A stretch of DNA of 59,309 bases from Pukyongia sp. Lineage in GTDB: Bacteria > Bacteroidota > Bacteroidia > Flavobacteriales > Flavobacteriaceae. The notes below the pieces were generated by a model. That model was given only the letters and a program-made list of their open reading frames with translations. It made no database searches and was not told where the DNA came from. The DNA is taken from assembly GCA_030148705.1 (NCBI GenBank), contig JASBSY010000021.1:1-59309 (forward strand), read 5' to 3'. How positions within the stretch are numbered: position 1 is the first letter of the stretch; the number at the start of each line of letters is the position of its first letter. The position numbers were made by a program, and so were the translations under genes. Of this stretch, positions 16,582 through 24,935 are shown in pieces.

Positions 16582-18120
16582 ACCCAACCAACCTTCGCGG
16601 TCCAGACTTCTGTATTGGATGGCTTCCGAAATATGTTTCCCTTGTATATCTTCGGAATAATCCAGGTCGGCAATGGTCCTTGAAACTTTCAATATCCTGT
16701 CATAGGCCCTGGCCGACAGACTGAGTCGTTCCATAGCCGACTTCAGCAAGTCGGCCGAGGCTGCTTCGAGCTTGCAATATTTTCGTATCTCTTTTACTCC
16801 CATCTGGGCATTGTAGTGCATAGTATCCTTTTCCAAAAAACGTATAGACTGGATCCGCCTCGCCTTTGTTACCCGCTCCCGGATAGCAATACTACTTTCG
16901 CCTTTTCTCTGGTCGCTCAACTTTTCGAAGGGTACAGGGGTAACCTCAATATGAAGATCGATCCGGTCTAATAGCGGGCCCGAGATCTTCCCCATATATC
17001 GCTGCATTTCGGATGGCGAAGACATTCCCGGAGACCCGGGCTCGTTAAAATAGCCACCGGGGCTGGGATTCATACTTGCCACCAGCATAAAACTGCAAGG
17101 ATATGTAACAGTGAAACGCGCTCTTGAGATAGTAACATCACGGTCTTCCAGCGGTTGTCTCATAACTTCCAGAACGGATCGTTTAAATTCTGGTAATTCA
17201 TCCAGGAACAAAACGCCATTATGAGCCAGGGAGATCTCACCGGGCTGTGGATAGGTACCCCCGCCTACCAGGGCTACATCACTTATGGTGTGATGGGGTG
17301 ACCTGAATGGTCTTGAAGTAATTATGCCCCCGCTACCCAGGGTTCTTCCGGCGACGCTGTGAATCTTTGTGGTCTCCAGGGCCTCGTTCAGGGAAAGCGG
17401 CGGCAGGATACTTGGCAGGCGTTTAGCGAGCATGGTCTTCCCGGATCCCGGGGGTCCTATAAGAATAATGTTATGTCCCCCGGCAGCTGCTATCTCCATA
17501 CAGCGTTTGATGGATTCCTGTCCCTTCACATCGGCAAAGTCGAATTCCGGATTTTGCAACTGCTCGTAGAACTGAGTATCGATATCGGTTTTAGTAGGAA
17601 CTAAGATCTCTCCCGAATTGAAATGACTTATTACCTCGGAAATGGTTTCAACCCCGAATACATCGAGCCCTTCCACAATGCTTGCTTCGCTGGCATTTGC
17701 CTTCGGCAATATTATTCCTTTAAAACCTTCTTCCCTTGCTTTAACCGCAATGGGTAATGCCCCTCTGATGGGTTGTAGGCCGCCATCCAGGGAAAGTTCC
17801 CCCATGATGATATAATCTTCCAGCGGAAATTGTTGATCGATCTGTCCGGAAGCTACCAGTATTCCCATGGCAAGCGTAAGGTCGTAGGACGACCCTTCCT
17901 TGCGCAGGTCTGCCGGTGCCATATTGAGGGTGATCTTTTTACCCGGAATTTTATACCCGTTATTCTGGAGCGCAGCGGCGATACGATAATTACTTTCCTT
18001 TATGGCATTATCGGGTAGACCCACGAGATGATAGCCAATTCCGACATCTACATTCACCTCGACAGTAATGGTCGTGGCATCGACACCAAAGACAGCGCTG
18101 CCGTATACTTTAGTCAGCAT
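16579..18120 (-). CDS. comM: YifB/ComM family Mg-chelatase-like AAA ATPase
   Basis: 513 aa. An N-terminal ChlI-like/Lon-protease-type domain (residues 1-170) is followed by the MgsA/Mg-chelatase AAA core with Walker A GPPGSGKT (222-229), Walker [10 protein letters not shown] and a C-terminal MCM/chelatase domain (about 410-513). ComM homologues are hexameric helicases that promote branch migration during natural transformation; older annotations call them magnesium chelatases. Length is typical. The 111 bp upstream separate it from pgi, so it is probably its own transcript. Nothing is missing from the motif set. Confidence 0.94.
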   Translation of the reverse strand: MLTKVYGSAVFGVDATTITVEVNVDVGIGYHLVGLPDNAIKESNYRIAAALQNNGYKIPGKKITLNMAPADLRKEGSSYDLTLAMGILVASGQIDQQFPLEDYIIMGELSLDGGLQPIRGALPIAVKAREEGFKGIILPKANASEASIVEGLDVFGVETISEVISHFNSGEILVPTKTDIDTQFYEQLQNPEFDFADVKGQESIKRCMEIAAAGGHNIILIGPPGSGKTMLAKRLPSILPPLSLNEALETTKIHSVAGRTLGSGGIITSRPFRSPHHTISDVALVGGGTYPQPGEISLAHNGVLFLDELPEFKRSVLEVMRQPLEDRDVTISRARFTVTYPCSFMLVASMNPSPGGYFNEPGSPGMSSPSEMQRYMGKISGPLLDRIDLHIEVTPVPFEKLSDQRKGESSIAIRERVTKARRIQSIRFLEKDTMHYNAQMGVKEIRKYCKLEAASADLLKSAMERLSLSARAYDRILKVSRTIADLDYSEDIQGKHISEAIQYRSLDREGWLG

Positions 18121-18177
18121 TTTTAAAACGAAAAATTAAGGGGGAATCAGAAGTGAAGTAAAGCTACTAAATTTTCC

Positions 18178-18195
18178 GGATATTTTTAAATATCC
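18178..18195. repeat. AT-rich perfect palindrome between comM and pgi
   Basis: GGATATTT (18178-18185) and AAATATCC (18188-18195) are perfect inverted repeats around a 2-base centre. It lies between two co-directional genes and could be a protein-binding site or weak terminator; there is no clear T-run. Confidence 0.35.
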
Positions 18196-18231
18196 TTTAA
18201 GGAATGCAACTAATATTGTACACCCTAGGGT

Positions 18232-19794
18232 TTAAACTGACTTTTTTATAAGCGCAGCGGTAGAAGAATTTTTGGAGCGGTTAGGGTCTTTTTCCATTAT
18301 CGCCTTTAAAGTCGACTTTGCGATCTTTTTGCCCAGTTCCACACCCCATTGATCGAAGCTGTAGATATTCCAGATCACTCCTTGTACGAATATCTTGTGC
18401 TCATACATGGCAATCAGGCTTCCAAGACTTTTGGGGGTAAGTTTATCGATTAGAAGGGTATTACTGGGTTTATTTCCTTCGAACTGTTGATAACTATTTT
18501 CAACCTTACTATCCTGAGTTCCCGTAAGAAGGGCTTCCGATTGCGCAAAGCAATTTGCCAACAGGATTTGCTGGTGTTCTGTGTTTCCGTGAAGAGATTG
18601 CTTAAAACAGATAAAATCTGCCGGAACCAGTCTGGTACCCTGATGTAATAACTGAAAGAAAGCGTGCTGAGCGTTGGTTCCGGTGCTACCCCAGACTATA
18701 GAACCGCTGTCGTAGTTCAAAACATCCCCGTTGCGGTCGGTACGCTTGCCATTGCTCTCCATGGACGCCTGTTGTAAATAAGGTACCAGTTTTTTCAGGT
18801 ATTCTGAATACGGCACGATACATTCACTTTCGCAGTTGAAAAAATTATTATACCAGACCGAAAGCAATCCGAGAAGTACCGGCATATTTTGAACAAATTC
18901 TGCCGAACGAAAATGTCGGTCCATGGCAAAAGCACCCCGTAGTAACTGTTCAAAATTGTTGTACCCGATACTACATGCAATCGACAAGCCGGCGGCACCC
19001 CACAAGGAGAATCTGCCACCAACCCATTCCCACATGGGGTAGATATTTTCTTCTTTAATACCAAATTCCACGACAGCTTTCTCATTGGCTGAAACGGCAA
19101 CAAAGTGATTCGACATGGCCGACTCCGGCATCGACCCTAAAAACCATTCCCTTATGGTGTTTGCGTTCCTAAGAGTTTCCTGAGTGCTGAAAGACTTGGA
19201 GACAACGATAAAGAGCGTCTGGTCTCGTTTTAATTCTCTAAGCTTATCCATCACATGATCCCCGTCCACGTTGGAGACAAAATGTACCTTCAATCCTGAA
19301 TTGTAGAATCTCAACGCATCACAAACCATTTGAGGTCCCAGGTCGCTGCCGCCAATTCCAATATTCACGATATCTGTGATCTGCTTGCCGCTAACACCTT
19401 TCCATTCGCCCTTGATAACCCCATCCGAAAAATCTTTAATACGTTTCAGGGTTTTGGCTACACCGTCGGGCATGGCGTCAAAATCCCTCAGGGCCGTATG
19501 CTGAACTGCCTTATTCTCGGTTTCATTGATCTTTTCAGCAGAAAAAAGGGCTGATATAGCTTCATCCAGTTTAACCTCTTTTGCTAATTCAATAAGTAAA
19601 CTCAGGGTTTCCGAAGTAACTCTATTTTTAGAATAGTCCAGATAAAAATCATCCCAGCTTAAACTAAGCTCCTCCGCCCGTTCAGGGTGAGCGCAGAACC
19701 AATCGAACATGCTTTGCCCCTCTATCTGCTCGAAATGTTGTTGCAATTTCTTCCAGCTATTAGTAGTAACGGGATGTATCCTGGGTAAACTCAT
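18232..19794 (-). CDS. pgi: Glucose-6-phosphate isomerase
   Basis: Interconverts glucose 6-phosphate and fructose 6-phosphate in the cytosol. 520 aa with the family signatures NIGIGGSDLGPQMV, SKSFSTQETLRN, the GGRFSLWGAAGLS block and GSTGTNAQHAFFQLLHQGT, then the C-terminal SFDQWGVELGKK. The start at 19794 overlaps the end of the kinase gene by 4 bp. It is the last gene of the leftward unit pfkA-gap-kinase-pgi, which is a compact upper-glycolysis operon. Confidence 0.96.
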   Translation of the reverse strand: MSLPRIHPVTTNSWKKLQQHFEQIEGQSMFDWFCAHPERAEELSLSWDDFYLDYSKNRVTSETLSLLIELAKEVKLDEAISALFSAEKINETENKAVQHTALRDFDAMPDGVAKTLKRIKDFSDGVIKGEWKGVSGKQITDIVNIGIGGSDLGPQMVCDALRFYNSGLKVHFVSNVDGDHVMDKLRELKRDQTLFIVVSKSFSTQETLRNANTIREWFLGSMPESAMSNHFVAVSANEKAVVEFGIKEENIYPMWEWVGGRFSLWGAAGLSIACSIGYNNFEQLLRGAFAMDRHFRSAEFVQNMPVLLGLLSVWYNNFFNCESECIVPYSEYLKKLVPYLQQASMESNGKRTDRNGDVLNYDSGSIVWGSTGTNAQHAFFQLLHQGTRLVPADFICFKQSLHGNTEHQQILLANCFAQSEALLTGTQDSKVENSYQQFEGNKPSNTLLIDKLTPKSLGSLIAMYEHKIFVQGVIWNIYSFDQWGVELGKKIAKSTLKAIMEKDPNRSKNSSTAALIKKSV

Positions 19795-20648
19795 TGCGCA
19801 ATTTTATTTTTTCGGTAATATTCTATCAGGCCGTCGATGGGCCTTCTTATAACGTTGCCCATGGTTAAATTATTCGCTGCCATGCGTTCTCTTATAAAGT
19901 TTTCTGAAAAATAAGCAATGGAACCTACAAAGTGCACCGGAAGTTGCGGGGCTTCTTCAAAACAAAGAATCCTAACTTCGATAAATGATTGTAAGGCTGC
20001 GGTAAGCATTTTCTGAAAATAGGCATCCTGGTCATCTTCGGTAAAAATGAATTCGGCAAATGAAGCCAAATACATATTGGGATTGGAGCGACGATATAAG
20101 TGCCTTTTAATTTCATCCGCTTCCAGCTGGTATTTTTTACCGAATTGGTCCGACAGCTTTTTCGGCATGATCCCATAGTAATAATCGCGAATTAATTGCT
20201 TTCCCAGATAATTACCGCTGGCTTCATCCATAATCATATATCCCAGGGAAGGAATCGGGCTGTGAATTTCGCTGCCGTCGTAGTAGCAACTGTTGGAACC
20301 GGTACCTAGTATACATACAATAGCGGGGCTGGTAGTTACGGCATATACGGCTGCCATTAAATCTTCCCCTATTGAAATCGTTGCAGTTGAAAATACATCT
20401 GTCAGCACTTCTCTTAGTTTTTCAACCGGTTTATCTGTCCCGCAGCCGGCACCGTAAAAATCCAGAATGGTTACTTTTTCGCGCTTATCCAGCAACTCTG
20501 AGTTCTCATCTATACGACTGCGAACTTCTTCGGGATTAAGTACTGTTGGATTCAAGCCTTTTGTTTGGGTACGGAGCACTTCCTTTCCGGTCGTGTCCAG
20601 AAGAATCCAGTCGCATTTTGTAGAGCCACCATCGGCGATTAATATCAT
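19791..20648 (-). CDS. BadF/BcrA-family ATPase, probable sugar or amino-sugar kinase
   Basis: 285 aa from the ATG at 20648, next to the gap stop codon; an ATG at 20675 lies inside gap. It has the ASKHA nucleotide-binding fold: phosphate-1 motif ADGGSTKCDW at the start, adenosine region ILGTGSNSC and LGYMIMDEASGNYLG. Bacteroidetes members are usually called N-acetylglucosamine kinase. It sits between gap and pgi with 1-bp and 4-bp spacing. It would fit the missing hexokinase step of this operon, which is inference from position, and GlcNAc is an equally good substrate. Confidence 0.88.
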   Translation of the reverse strand: MILIADGGSTKCDWILLDTTGKEVLRTQTKGLNPTVLNPEEVRSRIDENSELLDKREKVTILDFYGAGCGTDKPVEKLREVLTDVFSTATISIGEDLMAAVYAVTTSPAIVCILGTGSNSCYYDGSEIHSPIPSLGYMIMDEASGNYLGKQLIRDYYYGIMPKKLSDQFGKKYQLEADEIKRHLYRRSNPNMYLASFAEFIFTEDDQDAYFQKMLTAALQSFIEVRILCFEEAPQLPVHFVGSIAYFSENFIRERMAANNLTMGNVIRRPIDGLIEYYRKNKIAQ

Positions 20649-20649
20649 A

Positions 20650-21645
20650 CTAAAGGCTTGAAACGTGAGCGACAAGATCTACCAGCTTGGACGAATAGCC
20701 GTATTCATTGTCATACCACGCAACTAATTTAAAGAAATTGTCATTAAGGGCAATTCCTGCTTCAGCATCGAAATTACAGGTGAAAGGATTGCTGATGAAA
20801 TCCTGAGATACAACCGGCTGTTCGATGTAGTCTATGATACCCTTGTACTCATTTTGTGAGGCCTCCTTCATAATTGCCTTGATCTGTTGGTAGGTGGCTG
20901 GCTTTTTTGTTCTAACAGTAAGGTCGACCACCGAAACATCGGCAGTAGGAACACGGAAAGCCATGCCCGTTAATCTGCCCTCCAGTTCCGGGATTACTTT
21001 GGTCACGGCCTCTGCAGCTCCGGTTGTGGTGGGTATGATGTTGAGTAGCGCACTTCTTCCGAGGCGATAATTCTTTCTCGACGGACTATCCACAGTGTTC
21101 TGACTGGCGGTTGTGGAATGCACAGTAGTCATCAGCCCTTCAACAATCCCTAATTCATCATGCAATACCTTAGCCAGCGGTGCCAGGCAATTTGTCGTAC
21201 AGGAAGCGTTCGAAATAATCGTGTCTGTTGCCTTTACCTTTTCGTGGTTTACACCCATCACAAACATTGGGGCATCCTTGGAAGGAGCAGAAATCACCAC
21301 CTTATCCGCCCCGGCTTTTAGATGTGCGCCGGCTGTATCTATGGTCTTAAATATTCCTGTACATTCTATGATTACGGAAGCCTCTACCTCATTCCATTTT
21401 AAATCCTCGGGATTCTTTTCGGCGGAAACTCTTATTTGTTTTCCGTCTACCAATAGATTTCCGTTCTTCACCCTTACCTCATGTGGAAACCTGCCATGCA
21501 CCGAATCGAATTGGAGCAGATATGCAAGATGTTCCACATCCAGCAAGTCGTTTACCGCCACAATTTCGATATCGCTCCGCTCCGAGGCGATTCTGAAAAC
21601 CAATCTCCCTATCCGTCCAAATCCGTTAATACCAACTTTTACCAT
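20650..21645 (-). CDS. gap: Glyceraldehyde-3-phosphate dehydrogenase
   Basis: 331 aa, type I. The N-terminal Rossmann fold has INGFGRIGR, and an Asp at about residue 33 (VNDLLD) indicates NAD specificity. The catalytic motif SNASCTTNC has the nucleophile Cys149. The C-terminal WYDNEYGYS is intact. It oxidises and phosphorylates glyceraldehyde 3-phosphate to 1,3-bisphosphoglycerate. The gene follows pfkA with a 10-bp gap and precedes the kinase by 1 bp. Confidence 0.97.
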   Translation of the reverse strand: MVKVGINGFGRIGRLVFRIASERSDIEIVAVNDLLDVEHLAYLLQFDSVHGRFPHEVRVKNGNLLVDGKQIRVSAEKNPEDLKWNEVEASVIIECTGIFKTIDTAGAHLKAGADKVVISAPSKDAPMFVMGVNHEKVKATDTIISNASCTTNCLAPLAKVLHDELGIVEGLMTTVHSTTASQNTVDSPSRKNYRLGRSALLNIIPTTTGAAEAVTKVIPELEGRLTGMAFRVPTADVSVVDLTVRTKKPATYQQIKAIMKEASQNEYKGIIDYIEQPVVSQDFISNPFTCNFDAEAGIALNDNFFKLVAWYDNEYGYSSKLVDLVAHVSSL

Positions 21646-21655
21646 ATGTTATTTT

Positions 21656-22642
21656 TTAAACTGATGTAATATCTGCCACTCGAATTAAATCCAAATCTAT
21701 CTCGTTATCCCCTTTAATTGCTTCCGAAAACGGAACAATGACTATTTTCTTATTTGAAACGCCAATCATCACGTCGCGCTTTTCGGCCAGCAGGGCGTCT
21801 ACAGCTGCGACTCCTAATCTGCTAGCCAGTACGCGGTCGAAACAGCTGGGGGCTCCACCTCGCTGAATATGACCCAGCACCGTTACCTTAACCTCGTATT
21901 CATTTAAGTTTTCACGTATATACTCGGCAAGGCCCATAATATTCTTCCCTATCTGGTCGCCTTCGGCAACAACTACTATACTGGATGTCTTGCCCGATTT
22001 CTTACTGCGCTTCAGGGAAGCCACCAGCCGGTCCTTTCCCATATTCTGTTCAGGTATTAAGATCTCTTCCGCACCGGCACCTATACCTGCATTCAGGGCA
22101 ATATCGCCGGCATCGCGCCCCATTACCTCCACCAGAAACAATCGGTTGTGAGAATTTGCCGTATCCCTGATCTTATCGATGGCTTCTACAACGGTATTCA
22201 GGGCCGTGTCGTAACCTATGCAGAAATCGGTCCCGTTGATATCATTGTCGATGGTTCCCGGAATACCCACTATGGGAAAATTGAATTCTTGATTAAACAC
22301 AGAAGCCCCGGTAAAAGTACCATCACCGCCTATTACAACCAGGGCATCGATCTTCGCTTCCTTCAAGTTTTCATAGGCTTTATGTCTGCCTTCCGAAGTT
22401 CTGAACTCTTGGGAACGGGCAGATTTTAAGAATGTTCCTCCCCGGTTAATGATATTCTTTACAGACCTCGGGCCAAGTGCTTTAAAGTCCCCGTCTATAA
22501 GTCCTTGCAAGCCCCGGAATACGCCAACACTTTCAAGCTTGTGGTACGCACAGCAGCGAACCACTGCCCTAATGGCTGCATTCATGCCGGGAGCATCACC
22601 ACCGCTGGTTAAAACCGCTATTCGTTTTATGGCTGTAGTCAT
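21656..22642 (-). CDS. pfkA: ATP-dependent 6-phosphofructokinase
   Basis: 328 aa. Typical bacterial PFK: TSGGDAPGMNAAIRA at the N-terminus, GGDGTFTGA (ATP site), the catalytic PGTIDNDINGTD with its Asp, and GYDTALN. The allosteric effector-site residues (the SKK and RGG parts) are also in place. It is the first gene of the operon and commits fructose 6-phosphate to glycolysis. The 444 bp upstream hold the probable small RNA gene running the opposite way. Confidence 0.97.
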   Translation of the reverse strand: MTTAIKRIAVLTSGGDAPGMNAAIRAVVRCCAYHKLESVGVFRGLQGLIDGDFKALGPRSVKNIINRGGTFLKSARSQEFRTSEGRHKAYENLKEAKIDALVVIGGDGTFTGASVFNQEFNFPIVGIPGTIDNDINGTDFCIGYDTALNTVVEAIDKIRDTANSHNRLFLVEVMGRDAGDIALNAGIGAGAEEILIPEQNMGKDRLVASLKRSKKSGKTSSIVVVAEGDQIGKNIMGLAEYIRENLNEYEVKVTVLGHIQRGGAPSCFDRVLASRLGVAAVDALLAEKRDVMIGVSNKKIVIVPFSEAIKGDNEIDLDLIRVADITSV

Positions 22643-22905
22643 CTGTGTAAAACTATACCAATATATTCACTTTACAAACGGCATTTAAAACAATAATTGT
22701 CTCTTTGCTGTTTTTAAATTCTGAAGACTGGCAATTCGGGAAGAGGAAAATCTGATTTCAGTGTGATGGTATTCGTCATCAACTGAGATTCAGTAATTTA
22801 TGGAAATCGTGAAAAATTCATCAATTTTTACGATAAATAGGGCAAATCGATCTAAGTTATTAACACTCTGTGAATTTCGCATAATAAAATACGTGTAAAT
22901 ACGTA

Positions 22906-22936
22906 TTGGCTGATGGCCGTTTGTGCGTTACCTTTG
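22906..22936 (+). promoter_or_regulatory. Consensus Bacteroidetes promoter with no gene behind it
   Basis: TTGG at 22906-22909 and TACCTTTG at 22929-22936 give a TTG-N20-TAnnTTTG promoter, a perfect -7 match. It points right, into a region without an ORF and towards the terminator at 23056-23084. Confidence 0.7.
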
Positions 22937-22941
22937 GTACA

Positions 22942-23084
22942 AATTAGTGAAAATTCTACTGATATTTATTTTTTGTGGGGATAGAAAATAATTTAAGGTA
23001 GAGCATTTTAAAGGTCATTTCGGCCCTTAAGATTAACTAAGTTAGGTTTGTTATGGCATCCCGTTTTCGGGATGCTTTTTTTTT
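22942..23084 (+). ncRNA. Candidate small RNA, about 140 nt
   Basis: A consensus promoter (22906-22936) and a strong rho-independent terminator (23056-23084) on the same strand enclose about 115 bp without an ORF between pfkA and the S15 hydrolase gene. Both neighbouring genes are on the minus strand, so neither uses this promoter or T-run. The start is put about 6 nt after the -7 box. A possible hairpin is 23007-23030 (AAAGG...CCCTT with one mismatch). A 6S-like RNA or a Flavo-1 type RNA cannot be judged by eye. Confidence 0.6.
23056..23084 (+). terminator. Rho-independent terminator of the small RNA candidate
   Basis: GCATCCCG (23056-23063), TTTT loop, CGGGATGC (23068-23075), then nine T. 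On the minus strand no T-run follows the stem, so it serves the plus strand. Confidence 0.88.
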
Positions 23085-23086
23085 GC

Positions 23087-24931
23087 CTACTTCTGAAGTA
23101 TTGAAAACTCAATCGACGAATCGTTAAACACCTTATGGATTTGTTTTTGAAAGTCGCCCTCCTCGGCTTCGAAAATATTATCAACGAATGTCTGAGGGTT
23201 TAAATCGATGAGCGGAAACCAGCTACTCTGTATTTGAATCTGCACTTTATGACCCTTCTTAAAGGTATGGTGAATATCCTGTAATTTGATGGTTACGTCT
23301 GTTTTCTCATTCGGAACAAACGGCTCAGGTTCAGAAAAACTATTCCTGAACCGGCCGCGCATCACTTCGCTGCGCACCATCATATGATAATTGCTCATTT
23401 TCTGATACTCCTGGGTTTCCTCGTAATCCTTTGCGTCCGGCGGGTACACATCGATCAATTTTACGATCCAGTCGGCATCCGTACCGGTTGTAGCCACTTT
23501 TAGCTTTGCAATTATATCGCCTACCATGGTCATATCCCTTAGCATCACCGGACTTTCAAAAACCAGTACATCGGTACGTCGTGCCGCGAACCGCTGATCG
23601 TCGGTCATATATTTTCTGGGTGTAAAGACCATCTTGATATCCTCTGAATACGGAACGGGTTTCTTCGGATCGCTTTCAAACGATTCGAATGTATAGCTTT
23701 TCTCTGCTACTTTGTTTAACCGCTGGTTGCTTTGTAACCACCAGGTTGTGGGTTTAGCTTCCTTTGGAGGCCATTCGTTATAACGCTTCCATTCACGAGA
23801 ACCGGAATCGAACATATATGCCTCCGGCAACCCTGTGTCGCCATTCCCCGGACCCTTCAGAAAATGCTGAAAGAATGGCGTCTCTACATTCTTCTGGTAA
23901 TCTTCAGAAATATTATCTCCAAAATACACATTCCCTATGGCCTGGCGTTTGTTGGTTCTGGCCCAGTCTCCATGGCTCCAGGGTCCAAATACAACTGTAT
24001 TGTAATTATTGCTGGTCTCTTCTATAGTTTCGTAAGTTTCGAAAGGTCCGTACAGATCCTCCGCATCGAATAATCCCCCCACGACCATCACTGCAGGCTT
24101 AATGTCCTTTAGATGCTGGATGATTCCCCGCGAGCGCCAGAACTCGTCGTAATTAGGATGTTCCTTCAACTGTTGCCAGAACACATTATCTTCCTTGTAA
24201 TACCTGTCCAGTTTCGAAATCGGAGTGTAATCCAGGAAGAACTGGTACTGGTCCTGGGTTCCTAAATACGGAAACTCGTACCAGGCATCGGAAACCGGCT
24301 CGGTTTTCTCGTAACCAAAGACTGCGGTAGCCCGCCAATAACTCAGAAAATATGCCCCATTGTGATGGAAGTCGTCGAAATAAAAATCTCCTATACACGC
24401 CTGGGGCGATGACGCCTTTAAGGCCGGATGAGCATCTAAAAGCGAGTAGGTAGCATAAAAGCCGGGGTACGATATACCCCAGGTACCAACCTTTCCGTTG
24501 TTGTTCTTCACATTTTTAACCAACCAGTCTATGCTGTCGTAAGTATCACTGGCTTCATCGGTCTGATCCTTTTTCTTATTCGGAATATAGGCCCTCATAT
24601 TGTCGTAAACTCCTTCGCTCATCCATCGGCCACGCACATCCTGGTAAACTACAATATAGCCGTCTTTCATCAGGAATTCATTGGGTCCGATCTTCGAGCG
24701 GTACTGATCCGGACCATAAGGCCTACAGCTGTACGGCGTTCTTTGAAAGAGGATGGGATATTTCTTTGAAGTGTCCTTCGGACTGTAAATTACAGTATAC
24801 AGTTTTATTCCATCCCGCATCGTAATATACGTTTCAGTCTTATTGTAATTGTCCTTCACATAGGAATCATCTACCTGAGCAATTGTCAGTGTGACAAATA
24901 ACAGTAAGAATACCGTGCTGAGCCTTTTCAT
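23087..24931 (-). CDS. Secreted CocE/NonD-family (S15) hydrolase
   Basis: 614 aa with a signal peptide ending in TIAQ (about residue 19). The alpha/beta-hydrolase core carries the nucleophile Ser at about 154 (GISYPGF) and the usual N-terminal YITMRDGIKLYTVIYSP and GRWMSEG segments. A C-terminal jelly-roll (X-Pro dipeptidyl-peptidase C-terminal-like, from about 380) ends at VNFNIE-type strands. Relatives hydrolyse acyl esters or peptides (cocaine esterase, glutaryl acylases, X-Pro peptidases); the substrate is unknown. It follows dsbD by 4 bp and is probably co-transcribed with it. Confidence 0.9.
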   Translation of the reverse strand: MKRLSTVFLLLFVTLTIAQVDDSYVKDNYNKTETYITMRDGIKLYTVIYSPKDTSKKYPILFQRTPYSCRPYGPDQYRSKIGPNEFLMKDGYIVVYQDVRGRWMSEGVYDNMRAYIPNKKKDQTDEASDTYDSIDWLVKNVKNNNGKVGTWGISYPGFYATYSLLDAHPALKASSPQACIGDFYFDDFHHNGAYFLSYWRATAVFGYEKTEPVSDAWYEFPYLGTQDQYQFFLDYTPISKLDRYYKEDNVFWQQLKEHPNYDEFWRSRGIIQHLKDIKPAVMVVGGLFDAEDLYGPFETYETIEETSNNYNTVVFGPWSHGDWARTNKRQAIGNVYFGDNISEDYQKNVETPFFQHFLKGPGNGDTGLPEAYMFDSGSREWKRYNEWPPKEAKPTTWWLQSNQRLNKVAEKSYTFESFESDPKKPVPYSEDIKMVFTPRKYMTDDQRFAARRTDVLVFESPVMLRDMTMVGDIIAKLKVATTGTDADWIVKLIDVYPPDAKDYEETQEYQKMSNYHMMVRSEVMRGRFRNSFSEPEPFVPNEKTDVTIKLQDIHHTFKKGHKVQIQIQSSWFPLIDLNPQTFVDNIFEAEEGDFQKQIHKVFNDSSIEFSILQK

Positions 24932-24935
24932 AGTA

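Noticed and set aside
21113-21664. 183-aa plus-strand frame in gap
   Set aside because: Antisense shadow of a highly conserved glycolytic gene.
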